Below are positions 1 through 7,164 of a stretch of 35,814 nucleotides of DNA, piece by piece (position 1 is the stretch's first letter; the number at the start of each line of letters is the position of its first letter). Below the pieces are notes generated by a model. The model was not told where the DNA came from, did no database searches, and saw only the letters and a list, made by a program, of their open reading frames with translations. Origin of the DNA: Candidatus Nomurabacteria bacterium (lineage in GTDB: Bacteria; Patescibacteriota; Minisyncoccia; Phycocordibacterales; UBA9973); the NCBI GenBank assembly GCA_026395995.1, contig JAPLXQ010000002.1, positions 1 through 35,814 on the forward strand. The letters run 5' to 3'. The position numbers and the translations under genes were made by a program.

Positions 1-2
1 AT

Positions 3-116
3 ACCAATGTCAGAAGTATCAATTGTGCATTGAAGAAATATTTGCAATACTACAACTACGAACGATTACATTTAAGTTTAAATTTAAAAACGCCTAATCA
101 AATTATATCAAAGTGA
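3..116 (+). CDS. Transposase C-terminal end (IS481/IS3-type, partial)
   Basis: This reading frame is open from the window edge to a TGA and is too short for the ORF track. Its 37 codons end with a stretch reading KKYLQYYNYERLHLSLNL followed by KTPNQ. That matches the C-terminal end of DDE integrase-core transposases of the IS481/IS3 type, where a YYN..R.H..L...TP motif closes the rve domain. The element itself lies to the left of the window. Its right inverted repeat may end near position 143 (TTAGAATACGACA), because IS481-type ends often finish in ACA; this boundary is inference. Whether the full transposase is intact cannot be judged here. Confidence 0.75.
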   Translation, partial: TNVRSINCALKKYLQYYNYERLHLSLNLKTPNQIISK

Positions 117-161
117 TTCCAAGCTATTGGTTAGAATACGACAATTTAAACCCTATAAATC

Positions 162-659
162 ATGGTCAAAATTATCCCCCTTCCTACAGTAACATCAGAT
201 GGTGTTACTGGTACTCAATTCATTGAAATTTGGAAAGAGAAAAATAAAAAAACTTTTTTCTATCAATCGGTTGAGGATATGCTTATGTCAAAGTCTTTTA
301 ATAAAAATTTAACAAAAGAAGTTATATACAATCCTGTAATTGTAGATTACAGGGATTTTCCAAAAGAAAAACGTTTTTTTTCAAAGATAATAAAAGAAGC
401 AATTGATTTTGGTTGCGTTGAGCCACCTGTAGAATTAGCTACAATTTTGAGATTAAAGCTAACAAATAAAGAAATTAAAAAATTAGGATTTGATTGGTTA
501 ATTCCGGTTCATAAACCACTTGTTGTTTCTAATAAAAAACTTCGTTTTATTATTGATTCACGTGAAAAGGAATTTCCCTTTGATACATTTGGGGTTGATA
601 ATTTACCATCAAGTGATACAGGTTTAATTTTTTTACTTCCAGTAAAAAACAAAAAATAA
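162..659 (+). CDS. Hypothetical protein, 165 aa
   Basis: I do not recognise this family. The protein is soluble-looking, has no signal peptide or membrane segment, and alternates charged and hydrophobic stretches. The middle part (about residues 85-125) has a conserved-looking segment around CVEPPVELA and GFDWLIPVHKP. The ATG follows TATAAATC closely and no Shine-Dalgarno sequence is visible. The gene lies just behind the presumed right end of the partial insertion sequence and ends at a strong hairpin shared with the convergent DksA-like gene. It could be a passenger of the mobile element or an independent gene. Confidence 0.6.
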   Translation: MVKIIPLPTVTSDGVTGTQFIEIWKEKNKKTFFYQSVEDMLMSKSFNKNLTKEVIYNPVIVDYRDFPKEKRFFSKIIKEAIDFGCVEPPVELATILRLKLTNKEIKKLGFDWLIPVHKPLVVSNKKLRFIIDSREKEFPFDTFGVDNLPSSDTGLIFLLPVKNKK

Positions 660-666
660 TAATTCA

Positions 667-705
667 AAAGAGCGACCTCGAGGTATCGAGAGGTCGCTCT
701 TTTTT
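667..705. terminator. Bidirectional intrinsic terminator
   Basis: AGAGCGACCTC pairs perfectly with GAGGTCGCTCT around a short loop. It has an A-run before it and a T-run after it, so it can end both the 162-659 gene and the convergent DksA-like gene. Confidence 0.9.
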
Positions 706-732
706 CATTTCTATTTTATCTTTTGGTATTTC

Positions 733-1092
733 TTAATTCTCTAAATGCTTTTTACAAGTTGTGGCGGCGGGGTTGGCTTTCATTCTAGCTAATTCTATTT
801 CTTTTCCACAGACAGTACATTTTCCAAATGAAACTTTGTTGATATTTTTAATTGAAAATAAAATATTTTTTAATCGAGTTCCTAGGTCTTTTATCATTGA
901 ACTACGACTTTCATATTCTTCGAAACGGTCGGCTTGATCATTGGAATCTGCTTCAGGAAAGTCTTGTGCTTCTGGTTGAGCTTCCCATTCACCTGTCTCG
1001 GGATTCATTTTTCCCATGTCACCCATTTGGCCTACTAAGACATCTCTTTCTTTTTCTAAATCTTCTTTAATTTTTTGTTTGTTTAATGGCAT
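733..1092 (-). CDS. TraR/DksA-family zinc-finger protein
   Basis: The 119-aa protein has an N-terminal helical part that can form a coiled coil and a C-terminal zinc-finger segment reading CTVCG followed by CKKH. TraR/DksA proteins bind the RNA polymerase secondary channel and modulate promoter opening. This protein is shorter than E. coli DksA and its acidic middle (about residues 30-60) resembles the coiled-coil tip region. The last zinc ligand is His rather than Cys (C2-C-H), unlike the classical four-Cys finger. The ATG lies 6 nt behind a TATCAT -10 box with TGGACA 18 nt further upstream, so the mRNA may be leaderless. That promoter sits in the 3' end of the upstream gene. The family call is firm; an exact DksA role is inferred. 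Confidence 0.85.
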   Translation of the reverse strand: MPLNKQKIKEDLEKERDVLVGQMGDMGKMNPETGEWEAQPEAQDFPEADSNDQADRFEEYESRSSMIKDLGTRLKNILFSIKNINKVSFGKCTVCGKEIELARMKANPAATTCKKHLEN

Positions 1093-1109
1093 AGGTAAAT
1101 GATAACATT

Positions 1110-2003
1110 CTACTTTCCTACTTGTCCAGTAGACAATCTAAGCATTATTTCAACAGCCGTCTCATCATTTCCTATGATAACGACAGAGGTTTCATTTACA
1201 TAAACATATTCTAAAATTGTTTTTCCATTTTTGTCTGTTAGCGTTCGGGCATTTTTATTGTTTACAATATTATCAGTGAAACTAGTATTTAGTAGGTCTT
1301 TCGTATCAACATTTATTTCAATACCAAAAAGGCTATGCAAATCGTTAAATATTTGATTTTCCCAGATTTTAAAACCAGGGAAAATGTCGGTGAAAGAATT
1401 AACTTTTAATAAAATAAAAAATGATTTTGTTGTTCCATTGTATGCACCAATCAGAAAATTGTCATCCGTATAACTTGAAATTTCTGATGGTACATTCATT
1501 TGTAATAAACTAACAAATCTATTGAAACCAATAACTTTATTATTTTCTGTTAAATAGATAGCTTCTACTCCGTTATTTTTTACATCAGTGTTTAGAACTT
1601 CATTTTTTATGGTTTGAATTATTTGGTCTTTGGAAAGTGTATCAATTGGTAAAAATTGAGTCTTGTCTGTAAAGATTATAGATTTGTTTTGTTGTGTTAT
1701 TGGTACGCTAACTATTTTATTAGTATTTTTATATACTAAAAAAACCAGTGCCACAGTAGCAATCATTAAGACAGTAGAAATAATCATCAAAATCTTGTTC
1801 TTCTTTGATTCAGGAGAAAGGTTTTCTTTTTGCTCACCAAATTGCTCATCGCGCTCGATGAGTTTCTTTAATTCTATTCCTTGAATACTTTCTGCAGCTT
1901 TTGCCATATCTTCGGCATAGGTCTGCACCATTCCTTTTTTTGTGAGGATTGGTTCTTCTTTTGTTTCAATTGGTTTTGGAGTATTTAATTCATTCCCTTC
2001 CAT
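1110..2003 (-). CDS. Single-pass membrane protein, hypothetical
   Basis: I prefer the ATG at 2003 (MEGNELN) to the ORF-track start at 2021, because a TATACT box lies exactly 8 nt upstream and would give a leaderless mRNA starting here. The 297-aa product has an acidic, charged N-terminal cytoplasmic part of about 80 residues. One hydrophobic helix follows (ILMIISTVLMIATVALVFLV), then an external domain of about 190 residues rich in Asn, Thr and Ser. No known domain is recognised. It lies between pnp, whose terminator separates the two, and the DksA-like gene. An envelope role is plausible but unproven. Confidence 0.75.
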   Translation of the reverse strand: MEGNELNTPKPIETKEEPILTKKGMVQTYAEDMAKAAESIQGIELKKLIERDEQFGEQKENLSPESKKNKILMIISTVLMIATVALVFLVYKNTNKIVSVPITQQNKSIIFTDKTQFLPIDTLSKDQIIQTIKNEVLNTDVKNNGVEAIYLTENNKVIGFNRFVSLLQMNVPSEISSYTDDNFLIGAYNGTTKSFFILLKVNSFTDIFPGFKIWENQIFNDLHSLFGIEINVDTKDLLNTSFTDNIVNNKNARTLTDKNGKTILEYVYVNETSVVIIGNDETAVEIMLRLSTGQVGK

Positions 2004-2025
2004 ATCTGATAAGTATAGCAAAAAT

Positions 2026-2058
2026 AAAAAATCCTCACACTAGGTGAGGATTTTTTAT
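2026..2058 (-). terminator. Terminator of pnp
   Basis: ATCCTCAC and GTGAGGAT form a stem with a CTAGT-type loop, followed on the minus strand by a T-rich run. It lies directly after the pnp stop codon. Confidence 0.85.
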
Positions 2059-2062
2059 TTTA

Positions 2063-4204
2063 TTATGCTTGAGGTATTTGCAGTGGTAGTTTTGGTTGGA
2101 AGAAAGTTGGATTTGCTTCTTTGATAGATAGACTGATTTTTCCTCTTTGTACATCGACACCGATGACTTTTACTGGTACGATCATTCCTTCTTTAATCAA
2201 CTCAGCTACAGCGTTTACTCGGAAAGGTGCGAGCTCTGAAATGTGTACCATTCCATCTGTAAAATCATTTAGTCTGACGAATGCTCCGAAGTCTGCAATT
2301 TTTACTACTTCTCCTTGCAAGATTTCTCCGATTTTAAATTCGTGTGTCATTTCTTCTACGATTTGCTTTGCTTTTCCTGCAGAGCCATCACGACCAGTGA
2401 AATACACTGTTCCATCGTCTTCGATAGTGATTTCAGCTCCTGTTCTTTCTTTTATGTCTTTGATAACTTTTCCTCCTGAACCGATGACTCCACCTATTTG
2501 TTCTGGTTTGATTTTGATGATCAAAATTTCTGGAGCGTTTGGTGATATATGATCACGAGGTTTAGCAATTTCTTTTTCAATAGTGTCGAGAATTGTTAGA
2601 CGAGCTTTTTTACTTTGAGCCATTGCTTCACTCAAAATTTTTATCGGCACACCGTCAACTTTTACATCGAGTTGGATTGCTGTGATTCCTTCGCGAGTTC
2701 CAGCAACTTTGAAATCCATATCACCATGGTGATCTTCTGGACCTTGAATGTCTGTCAAAATTTTATATGCATTATCATTTTCATACATTAGTCCCATTGC
2801 GATTCCTGCGACTGGTGCTTTGATCGGAACACCAGCATCCATGAGTGCGAGAGTCGATGCACAAATACTTGCTTGTGAAGTTGATCCATTTGATGCAGTT
2901 GATTCAGAAACGATACGAATAGTGTAAGGAAAAATTTCTTTTTCTGGTAAGACCATCATCAATGCTTTTTCTGCGAGTGCTCCATGTCCGACTTCACGAC
3001 GATTTGTGAAACCACTTCTTCCTGGTTCTCCTGCAGAGAATGGAGGAAAATTGTAGTGATGCATAAATCTTCTTGAAGTTTGTAAATCCATTCCATTCAC
3101 TTCTTGTTTATCATCTGGTCCACCGAGTGTGAGTGCAGAGAGAACATGTGTTCCTCCACGATAAAAAATTCCTGAGCCATGTAAAATTTTTGAAAGACCT
3201 CCGGCTTGTGCATAGAGTTGTCTAACTTCATCCATCGCGCGACCATCAGCACGACGATTTTCTTTTATAGCTTTTTCGTGAAGCATATCGTTTTCTGTTT
3301 CGTCGAAAATATCATCTTCGAGTTGGAAATCTTTTTTGTCTGTTCCAGCGTATTTTTCTTTTACGAGTTCGTTCCAAATACTATGAAGTTCATCGATTTT
3401 TGCTTTCCCTGCTCCAGCGAAAATAGCAGCTTCCATTTTTGGTAAAATATTTTCTTTGAATAATATGACAGACTCTTCACTTATTTTGTCGTGAATTATT
3501 TCTCTTTTTGTTTTTCCGATTTCAGCTTGGATCTTCTTTTGGAAATCTTCTAATTTTGTAATTTCTTTACTTGCTGTTTCGAGAGCAATAGTTAATTCTT
3601 CTTCTTTTGCTTGTCTTGCGGCAGCTTCGATCATATTTATTGTTCCCTCTCTTCCACAAACCGTGAGGTCAAATTTGTATGGATACTCTTCTTGTCTTTT
3701 TGTAGTTGAAGCATTCACTACTAAATTTTCGTCATCATACTTTCCGATACGTACACAACCAATCGGTCCCTTCCATGGAATATTTGAAACGACGAGTGCG
3801 AGTGATGCAGCATTCACAGCGAGCATTGCTGGATCATTATCATCACAAGCGATAACAGTGACAATTACTTGCACTGCGTGGCGAAGATTTTGATCGAAGA
3901 GCGGGCGGATAGTTCTGTCGATTACACGAGATGCTAGGATCGCTTCATTTGATGGCTTTCCTTCACGACGAACGTATTGTGAACCGAGAATTTTTCCAGT
4001 CGCATAAAATTTTTCTGCGTAATCAACTGTGAGATTAAAAAATCCTAAACCTGCTTGCTTGTCTTTACTCATACAAGCTGTCGCTAACACTATAGTCTCG
4101 CCGTATTTCAACATCACACTACCATGTGCTTGGTCAGCTAGATCTGAAAAAATAGCGGTCATGATTTTTCCACCGATTTCTACTTCATACTCTTTTTTTT
4201 GCAT
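2063..4204 (-). CDS. pnp: Polyribonucleotide nucleotidyltransferase (PNPase)
   Basis: PNPase degrades RNA from the 3' end using phosphate and can also add 3' tails. It works in the cytoplasm as a trimer. The 713-aa length is normal. Two RNase PH domains are visible: the first about residues 10-215, the second about 315-540 with the FSAGEPGRSGF region and GDMDFKVAGT. The all-alpha linker lies between them. A KH domain (IGGVIGSGGKVIKDI, about 565-610) and an S1 domain (GEILQGEVVKIADFGAFVRL, about 625-695) follow. The ATG has a GGAG at a usable distance, but this lies inside a leader hairpin. rpsO lies upstream on the same strand, as in many bacteria, but here the two are separated by the NYN, DUF559 and small-ORF genes. 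Confidence 0.98.
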   Translation of the reverse strand: MQKKEYEVEIGGKIMTAIFSDLADQAHGSVMLKYGETIVLATACMSKDKQAGLGFFNLTVDYAEKFYATGKILGSQYVRREGKPSNEAILASRVIDRTIRPLFDQNLRHAVQVIVTVIACDDNDPAMLAVNAASLALVVSNIPWKGPIGCVRIGKYDDENLVVNASTTKRQEEYPYKFDLTVCGREGTINMIEAAARQAKEEELTIALETASKEITKLEDFQKKIQAEIGKTKREIIHDKISEESVILFKENILPKMEAAIFAGAGKAKIDELHSIWNELVKEKYAGTDKKDFQLEDDIFDETENDMLHEKAIKENRRADGRAMDEVRQLYAQAGGLSKILHGSGIFYRGGTHVLSALTLGGPDDKQEVNGMDLQTSRRFMHHYNFPPFSAGEPGRSGFTNRREVGHGALAEKALMMVLPEKEIFPYTIRIVSESTASNGSTSQASICASTLALMDAGVPIKAPVAGIAMGLMYENDNAYKILTDIQGPEDHHGDMDFKVAGTREGITAIQLDVKVDGVPIKILSEAMAQSKKARLTILDTIEKEIAKPRDHISPNAPEILIIKIKPEQIGGVIGSGGKVIKDIKERTGAEITIEDDGTVYFTGRDGSAGKAKQIVEEMTHEFKIGEILQGEVVKIADFGAFVRLNDFTDGMVHISELAPFRVNAVAELIKEGMIVPVKVIGVDVQRGKISLSIKEANPTFFQPKLPLQIPQA

Positions 4205-4365
4205 ATTGTTTTGTCTCCGCTCCGAGCGGAGGTTTTAGTTTATCTCCAAACTAAAGTATTGTTCCATCTGTGAAACGTGATAACAAGTTGTTTCACACTT
4301 CTGATGTACACTACTGTGTGTCTGAAGACAAACTGATTAACTGTTAAATATATTGATTATACTAG
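4205..4365 (-). promoter_or_regulatory. Structured pnp leader and promoter
   Basis: Read on the minus strand, a TATAAT box (TGCTAGTATAAT) near 4354-4359 is followed by a leader of about 145 nt with successive hairpins. TGTGAAAC pairs with GTTTCACA, TTTAGTTT pairs with TAAACTAAA, and CTCCGCT pairs with AGCGGAG. The last hairpin contains the GGAG that would serve as the ribosome site. E. coli pnp is autoregulated through leader hairpins cut by RNase III; a similar control here is inference. Confidence 0.6.
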
Positions 4366-4400
4366 CATTTTGGGTATAAAAAGTAAAAATTTGAAAATAA

Positions 4401-4430
4401 AAAACAGCTAGGCAATTGCTTCGCTGTTCT
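4401..4430 (-). terminator. Terminator of the 67-aa ORF
   Basis: On the minus strand AACAGC ... GCTGTT forms a stem containing the inner palindrome GCAATTGC and is followed by TTTTTATTTTC. A second hairpin (AATTTGTTT/AAACAAATT) lies between it and the stop codon. Confidence 0.75.
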
Positions 4431-4450
4431 AATTTGTTTTATGAAACAAA

Positions 4451-4654
4451 TTAGGTTTCAAAAACCAAAATAACTGAACCGGTAAATTCTTTTTCCTCTA
4501 TTTTTGAATTTGGGTATTTTGTTACTTCAGTAATTGAATGAGATTGGGTCATTTTCCCAGGTGTTAATTTTCTTTTTTTAACAATAAAATCTTCAATTTT
4601 TTTAAATGTTAAAAAATAAGTCTTCTCTGTAAATATTTCTGAATTTATTGTCAT
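4451..4654 (-). CDS. Small hypothetical protein, 67 aa
   Basis: I do not recognise this family. It is a basic, soluble small protein. Support for a real gene comes from its signals: a TTGACA box at 4737-4742 and a TAATCT box at 4714-4719 spaced 17 nt apart, a GAGGATAG ribosome site just before the ATG (one of the few Shine-Dalgarno sites in the window), and its own terminator. The leader is about 50 nt. It lies between pnp and the DUF559/palindrome array and may belong to the accessory material there. Confidence 0.6.
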   Translation of the reverse strand: MTINSEIFTEKTYFLTFKKIEDFIVKKRKLTPGKMTQSHSITEVTKYPNSKIEEKEFTGSVILVFET

Positions 4655-4713
4655 TCTATCCTCAGCTCTTAACTGGATTTTTAGTTAAACATTTATTACA
4701 AATTTCTGAGTTC

Positions 4714-4742
4714 AGATTAACGTATTGTGTGGGTTTTGTCAA
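4714..4742 (-). promoter_or_regulatory. Promoter of the 67-aa ORF
   Basis: TTGACA, 17-nt spacer, TAATCT, read on the minus strand. Confidence 0.6.
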
Positions 4743-4750
4743 ACAAAAAA

Positions 4751-4868
4751 TACAACCCAAAATACAACCTCCAAACCTCCTTATCAGGAGGCTTACTTCT
4801 AATAAAGTGTAGTGATGCTCGAACGAAGGTTTCCCTTCCTTGATAAGGGAAGGGTTAGGGATGGGTTG
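4751..4868. repeat. Palindromic repeats, left flank of the DUF559 gene
   Basis: Two units lie in opposite orientation. The first (4761-4791) contains CCTCCTTATCAGGAGG on the plus strand; the second (4831-4870) contains CCTTGATAAGGGAAGGG. Both consist of a G/C stem around a TGATAA-like loop plus a G-rich tail ending in GGTTGTATTT (AAATACAACC in the other orientation). The second unit overlaps the last codons and the stop of the DUF559 gene. Confidence 0.85.
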
Positions 4869-5232
4869 TATTTATTTTACTTATTAAATCTTTCAGTAAT
4901 AGTTCTGTATTATTTAATACTTCCTCATTCGTATATCTCAAAATCTTCAGTCCATACTTTTGTATTAAAATATTGTCACGTTCGGCGTCTCGAGCTTTTT
5001 GAAATTTATGAATTTCACCATCTATTTCTATAATTAGTCCGAGTGCCGAACAGTAAAAATCTACGATAAAATTATCAATTGGTTTTTGTGTTGTAAATTT
5101 AAAATTTTTTAACTTCTCACTTTTTAAAATCTCATTCCAGAATTTTATTTCAGCTTCAGTTTGATTTTTACGAAGTTCTTTTGCTCTCAATATTAATTCC
5201 TTGTTGTAGGGAAGAAATTTATACTTTTGCAT
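4855..5232 (-). CDS. DUF559 (Vsr-like) endonuclease-fold protein
   Basis: The 125-aa protein matches the DUF559 family, related to very-short-patch-repair endonucleases. An N-terminal helix carries the TEAEIKFWNEIL pattern. The core follows as IDNFIVDFYC, then LIIEIDGEIH, then ARDAERDNIL and LKILRYTNEEV. The acidic residues and the EIDGEIH motif are the expected metal and catalytic region. The biological role of the family is not established. The gene is enclosed by palindromic repeats: two units at its 3' end, one of which encodes the last residues (NTTHP), and three units before its start. It sits between rpsO/NYN and pnp, which suggests that gene plus repeats entered this locus as a unit. 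Confidence 0.85.
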   Translation of the reverse strand: MQKYKFLPYNKELILRAKELRKNQTEAEIKFWNEILKSEKLKNFKFTTQKPIDNFIVDFYCSALGLIIEIDGEIHKFQKARDAERDNILIQKYGLKILRYTNEEVLNNTELLLKDLISKINTTHP

Positions 5233-5244
5233 TTTTGAGTTTAG

Positions 5245-5366
5245 CCCCTGACAAGGGGTTGGGGTTGTATTTGTATTAAAGTCCCTGATAAGGGATTTAG
5301 GGTTGTATTTAAAATTTGTATTCTGTATTTTATTCCCCCTGATAAGGGGGCTAGGGGGTTGTTTCT
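5245..5366. repeat. Palindromic repeat array, right flank of the DUF559 gene
   Basis: Three units follow one another in the same orientation: CCCCTGACAAGGGG (5245-5258), TCCCTGATAAGGGA (5282-5295) and CCCCCTGATAAGGGGG (5335-5350). Each is followed by TTGGGG, TTTAGGG or CTAGGGG and then GGTTGT(A)TTT. The stem bases differ between units but always stay paired, while the loop TGAYAA and the tail are kept. The last unit touches the stop codon of the NYN gene. Confidence 0.9.
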
Positions 5367-5880
5367 ATTTTCCTCCACCTCCAATCAAATACTTTCTAGG
5401 ATTTTCTGAGAGATCAAAAAATTCGTCGACAGCTTCGCGGAGTTTGCCGGAAGTTGATTTGCCAAATGAAGCGACTTCGACTTGCACACCGATAGTCTGT
5501 AAATATTCTACGAGTGGAATGAAATCTCCATCGCCAGAGACGATGACGACAGCGTCGAGCTTTGGCGCCATTTTGATCACGTCCATGGCAAGGCCGACAT
5601 CCCAATCTGCTTTCTTTGCACCTCCGGCAAAGATTTGTAAATCTTTTGTTTTAGTTTCAATTCCGATTTTATTTAATGCTTCGAAGAATTTATTTTCATC
5701 CCCTGCTTCAGTGGTGATGACGTATGCTACAGCACGCACGAGTTTGCGTCCTGCGACTACGTCCTTCAAAATATTTCCGAAGTTCACGCGAGCGTGATAT
5801 AGGTTGCGCGCACTATGATATACGTTTTGCGTATCTATAAATACTGCGACGCGCTGTTCTTTGTGTTTTATTATACTCAT
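5365..5880 (-). CDS. NYN-domain (LabA/DUF88-type) putative RNase
   Basis: The 171-aa protein has the NYN fold, a PIN-like nuclease domain. The N-terminal segment VAVFIDTQNVYHSARN carries the first Asp and Asn of the active site. The central VVIVSGDGDFIPLVEYL carries the SGDGDF motif, and further acidic residues follow. NYN proteins are thought to cleave RNA with a metal ion. Neighbouring rpsO, pnp and, further away, rny fit an RNA-processing context. The ATG lies 7 nt behind a TATAAT box (5888-5893), so the transcript may be leaderless and independent of rpsO, whose terminator lies directly upstream. Substrate unknown. Confidence 0.88.
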   Translation of the reverse strand: MSIIKHKEQRVAVFIDTQNVYHSARNLYHARVNFGNILKDVVAGRKLVRAVAYVITTEAGDENKFFEALNKIGIETKTKDLQIFAGGAKKADWDVGLAMDVIKMAPKLDAVVIVSGDGDFIPLVEYLQTIGVQVEVASFGKSTSGKLREAVDEFFDLSENPRKYLIGGGGK

Positions 5881-5905
5881 ATTATTTATTATACTACTTT
5901 AAAAA

Positions 5906-5930
5906 ACAAAATCCCCTCTCGGGGAAATTG
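5906..5930 (-). terminator. Terminator of rpsO
   Basis: On the minus strand CCCC GAGA GGGG is followed by ATTTTGTTTTTT. The stem is short but well placed after rpsO. Confidence 0.75.
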
Positions 5931-5944
5931 TTGTTAGATTATTA

Positions 5945-6208
5945 TTATACTAATTCCATTTCCTTCATTATCGAGTCGTAGGCAGCCTTATCTTTTCGCA
6001 TCAAGTATTTAAGGTGTGTTCTGCGGTCTGCTACCATTTTGATAAGTCCACGGCGAGAGTGATTATCTTTCTTGTGCTTCTTTAAGTGTTTTGCTAGTTC
6101 GTCTATTTGTGTAGATAAAATAGCCACTTGCACTTGAGATGAACCAGTGTCTTTCTCGTGCTTTTGGTGTTTCTTTATAACTGCTTGTTTTTTCTTTGTT
6201 GCTAACAT
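5945..6208 (-). CDS. rpsO: Ribosomal protein S15
   Basis: S15 binds 16S rRNA early in assembly of the 30S platform. The 87-aa length is typical. The family signature is clear: HEKDTGSSQVQVAILS, then LAKHLKKHKKDNHSRRGLIKMV, then RRTHLKYL. The ATG is preceded by TAGTATATAAAAC, a -10-like region 4-7 nt away, so a very short or absent leader is possible. It is followed by its own terminator and then by the NYN gene on the same strand. Confidence 0.98.
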   Translation of the reverse strand: MLATKKKQAVIKKHQKHEKDTGSSQVQVAILSTQIDELAKHLKKHKKDNHSRRGLIKMVADRRTHLKYLMRKDKAAYDSIMKEMELV

Positions 6209-6246
6209 GTTTTATATACTAGCATAGACTTCAGAAAATTGCAAAT

Positions 6247-6284
6247 CACCCCACCTCAGCCCTCCATTTGGTAAAGAGGGAGGA
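6247..6284. repeat. Dispersed palindromic repeat, intergenic copy
   Basis: The unit begins CACCCCACCTCAG and continues with CCCTCC, a loop and GGAGGG-type partner. It has the same architecture as the units at 7834, 27320, 27362 and 34454: a stem-loop plus a G-rich tail (GAGGTGGGGTG on the other strand). It lies between rpsO and plsC. Confidence 0.75.
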
Positions 6285-6291
6285 AAAATAA

Positions 6292-6326
6292 AACAGGTAT
6301 TCCTCATCTAAGTGGAATACCTGCTG
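6292..6326 (-). terminator. Terminator of plsC overlapping its 3' end
   Basis: On the minus strand CAGGTATTCC pairs with GGAATACCTG and is followed by TTTTATTTTT. The left arm encodes the last residues of the acyltransferase, so the stop codon lies in the loop. Confidence 0.85.
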
Positions 6327-7054
6327 TTTTTGAATTTTTCTATATTACCCATTATTTCTTTTTTGACTTCTTTGGCCAGATCTTCTGGATTTTTACCTTT
6401 ACCTTGAATAAGTTTTTTATTTATCATTGTCACTGCTCCAGGAGCAATAAAAAAACTTTTCTTATTTTTTATTTCAAAAGCTCCGATTACTGAAACTGGG
6501 ACAATTGTTTTATTGTATTTCACTACCAATTTAAATATTGCTAATTTAAATGGAAGCATTTCTCCGGTCGTAGTCCTCTCTCCTTCTGGACAAATAAAAA
6601 GATTATTTTTTCCTTCTCTTAAGACTTTGTCCATCTCGCGATACACTCGCAATTGATCTTTTGTACTTTTACGATTTAGTCCAATTGTATTTGTGCGTCT
6701 CAACCAAAAACGAAATATCGGTATATAAAAAAGCTTTTTAGCTACTACTGCTATTCCAGTTTCTCCATCAAAATAAATTCCAGTAATAAGCATATCTACG
6801 ACAGATCCATGGTTTATCATTATTACTCTTTGTTCACCATCTTTTGGAATTTTTCCATCAATAATTAATTTTACACCAAAAGCCCAAAGCATCATTTTGC
6901 AAACCTTTACATATTCTTTTGTTAAGATTCTGCCATCATCTACTAGCATATACCAAATAGTGTATGGTGTGACAGCAAATATAAAAGTCGATAGGATTAG
7001 GATATTACGAAAAAGGGTTGTTATTAAACCCTTTAAATTTTTTTTATTTTTCAT
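6308..7054 (-). CDS. plsC: 1-acyl-sn-glycerol-3-phosphate acyltransferase family (PlsC)
   Basis: PlsC-type enzymes transfer an acyl group to lysophosphatidic acid at the membrane in phospholipid synthesis. The catalytic NHxxxxD motif is seen as NHGSVVD (about residues 79-85). The substrate-binding block is CPEGERTTTGEMLPF, corresponding to the EGTR motif, and PVSVIG follows. A hydrophobic N-terminal segment (about residues 12-33) anchors the protein. The 248-aa length is normal. Promoter TTGACT (7120-7125), 17 nt, TAAAGT (7097-7102) gives a leader of about 40 nt without a Shine-Dalgarno site. Substrate specificity cannot be read from the sequence; lipid synthesis is often incomplete in this group. 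Confidence 0.9.
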   Translation of the reverse strand: MKNKKNLKGLITTLFRNILILSTFIFAVTPYTIWYMLVDDGRILTKEYVKVCKMMLWAFGVKLIIDGKIPKDGEQRVIMINHGSVVDMLITGIYFDGETGIAVVAKKLFYIPIFRFWLRRTNTIGLNRKSTKDQLRVYREMDKVLREGKNNLFICPEGERTTTGEMLPFKLAIFKLVVKYNKTIVPVSVIGAFEIKNKKSFFIAPGAVTMINKKLIQGKGKNPEDLAKEVKKEIMGNIEKFKNSRYST

Positions 7055-7096
7055 AATAAAATTTTTAGGGTTTATATATCAAAGAATTATGTTTTT

Positions 7097-7158
7097 ACTT
7101 TATCTTTTAATGTAAGCTAAGTCAATTAGCACTAAAATATTGTGCGACATGGTATAAT
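7097..7158. promoter_or_regulatory. Divergent promoters of plsC and xer
   Basis: Minus: TTGACT (7120-7125) and TAAAGT (7097-7102), spacer 17. Plus: an extended -10 TGGTATAAT with TATAAT at 7153-7158 and no clear -35, ending 6 nt before the xer ATG. Confidence 0.65.
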
Positions 7159-7164
7159 TTTAGG

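Noticed and set aside
2121-4238. Plus-strand ORFs of 69-143 aa opposite pnp
   Set aside because: They lie entirely within the highly conserved pnp gene on the other strand and have no promoter, leader or family match; they are shadows.
4751-5366. CRISPR array
   Set aside because: The repeats are palindromes of changing stem sequence with irregular spacing, no constant repeat-spacer alternation and no cas genes.
5303-5797. 164-aa plus-strand ORF opposite the NYN gene
   Set aside because: It is the reverse frame of a gene with clear NYN motifs and starts in the palindrome array.
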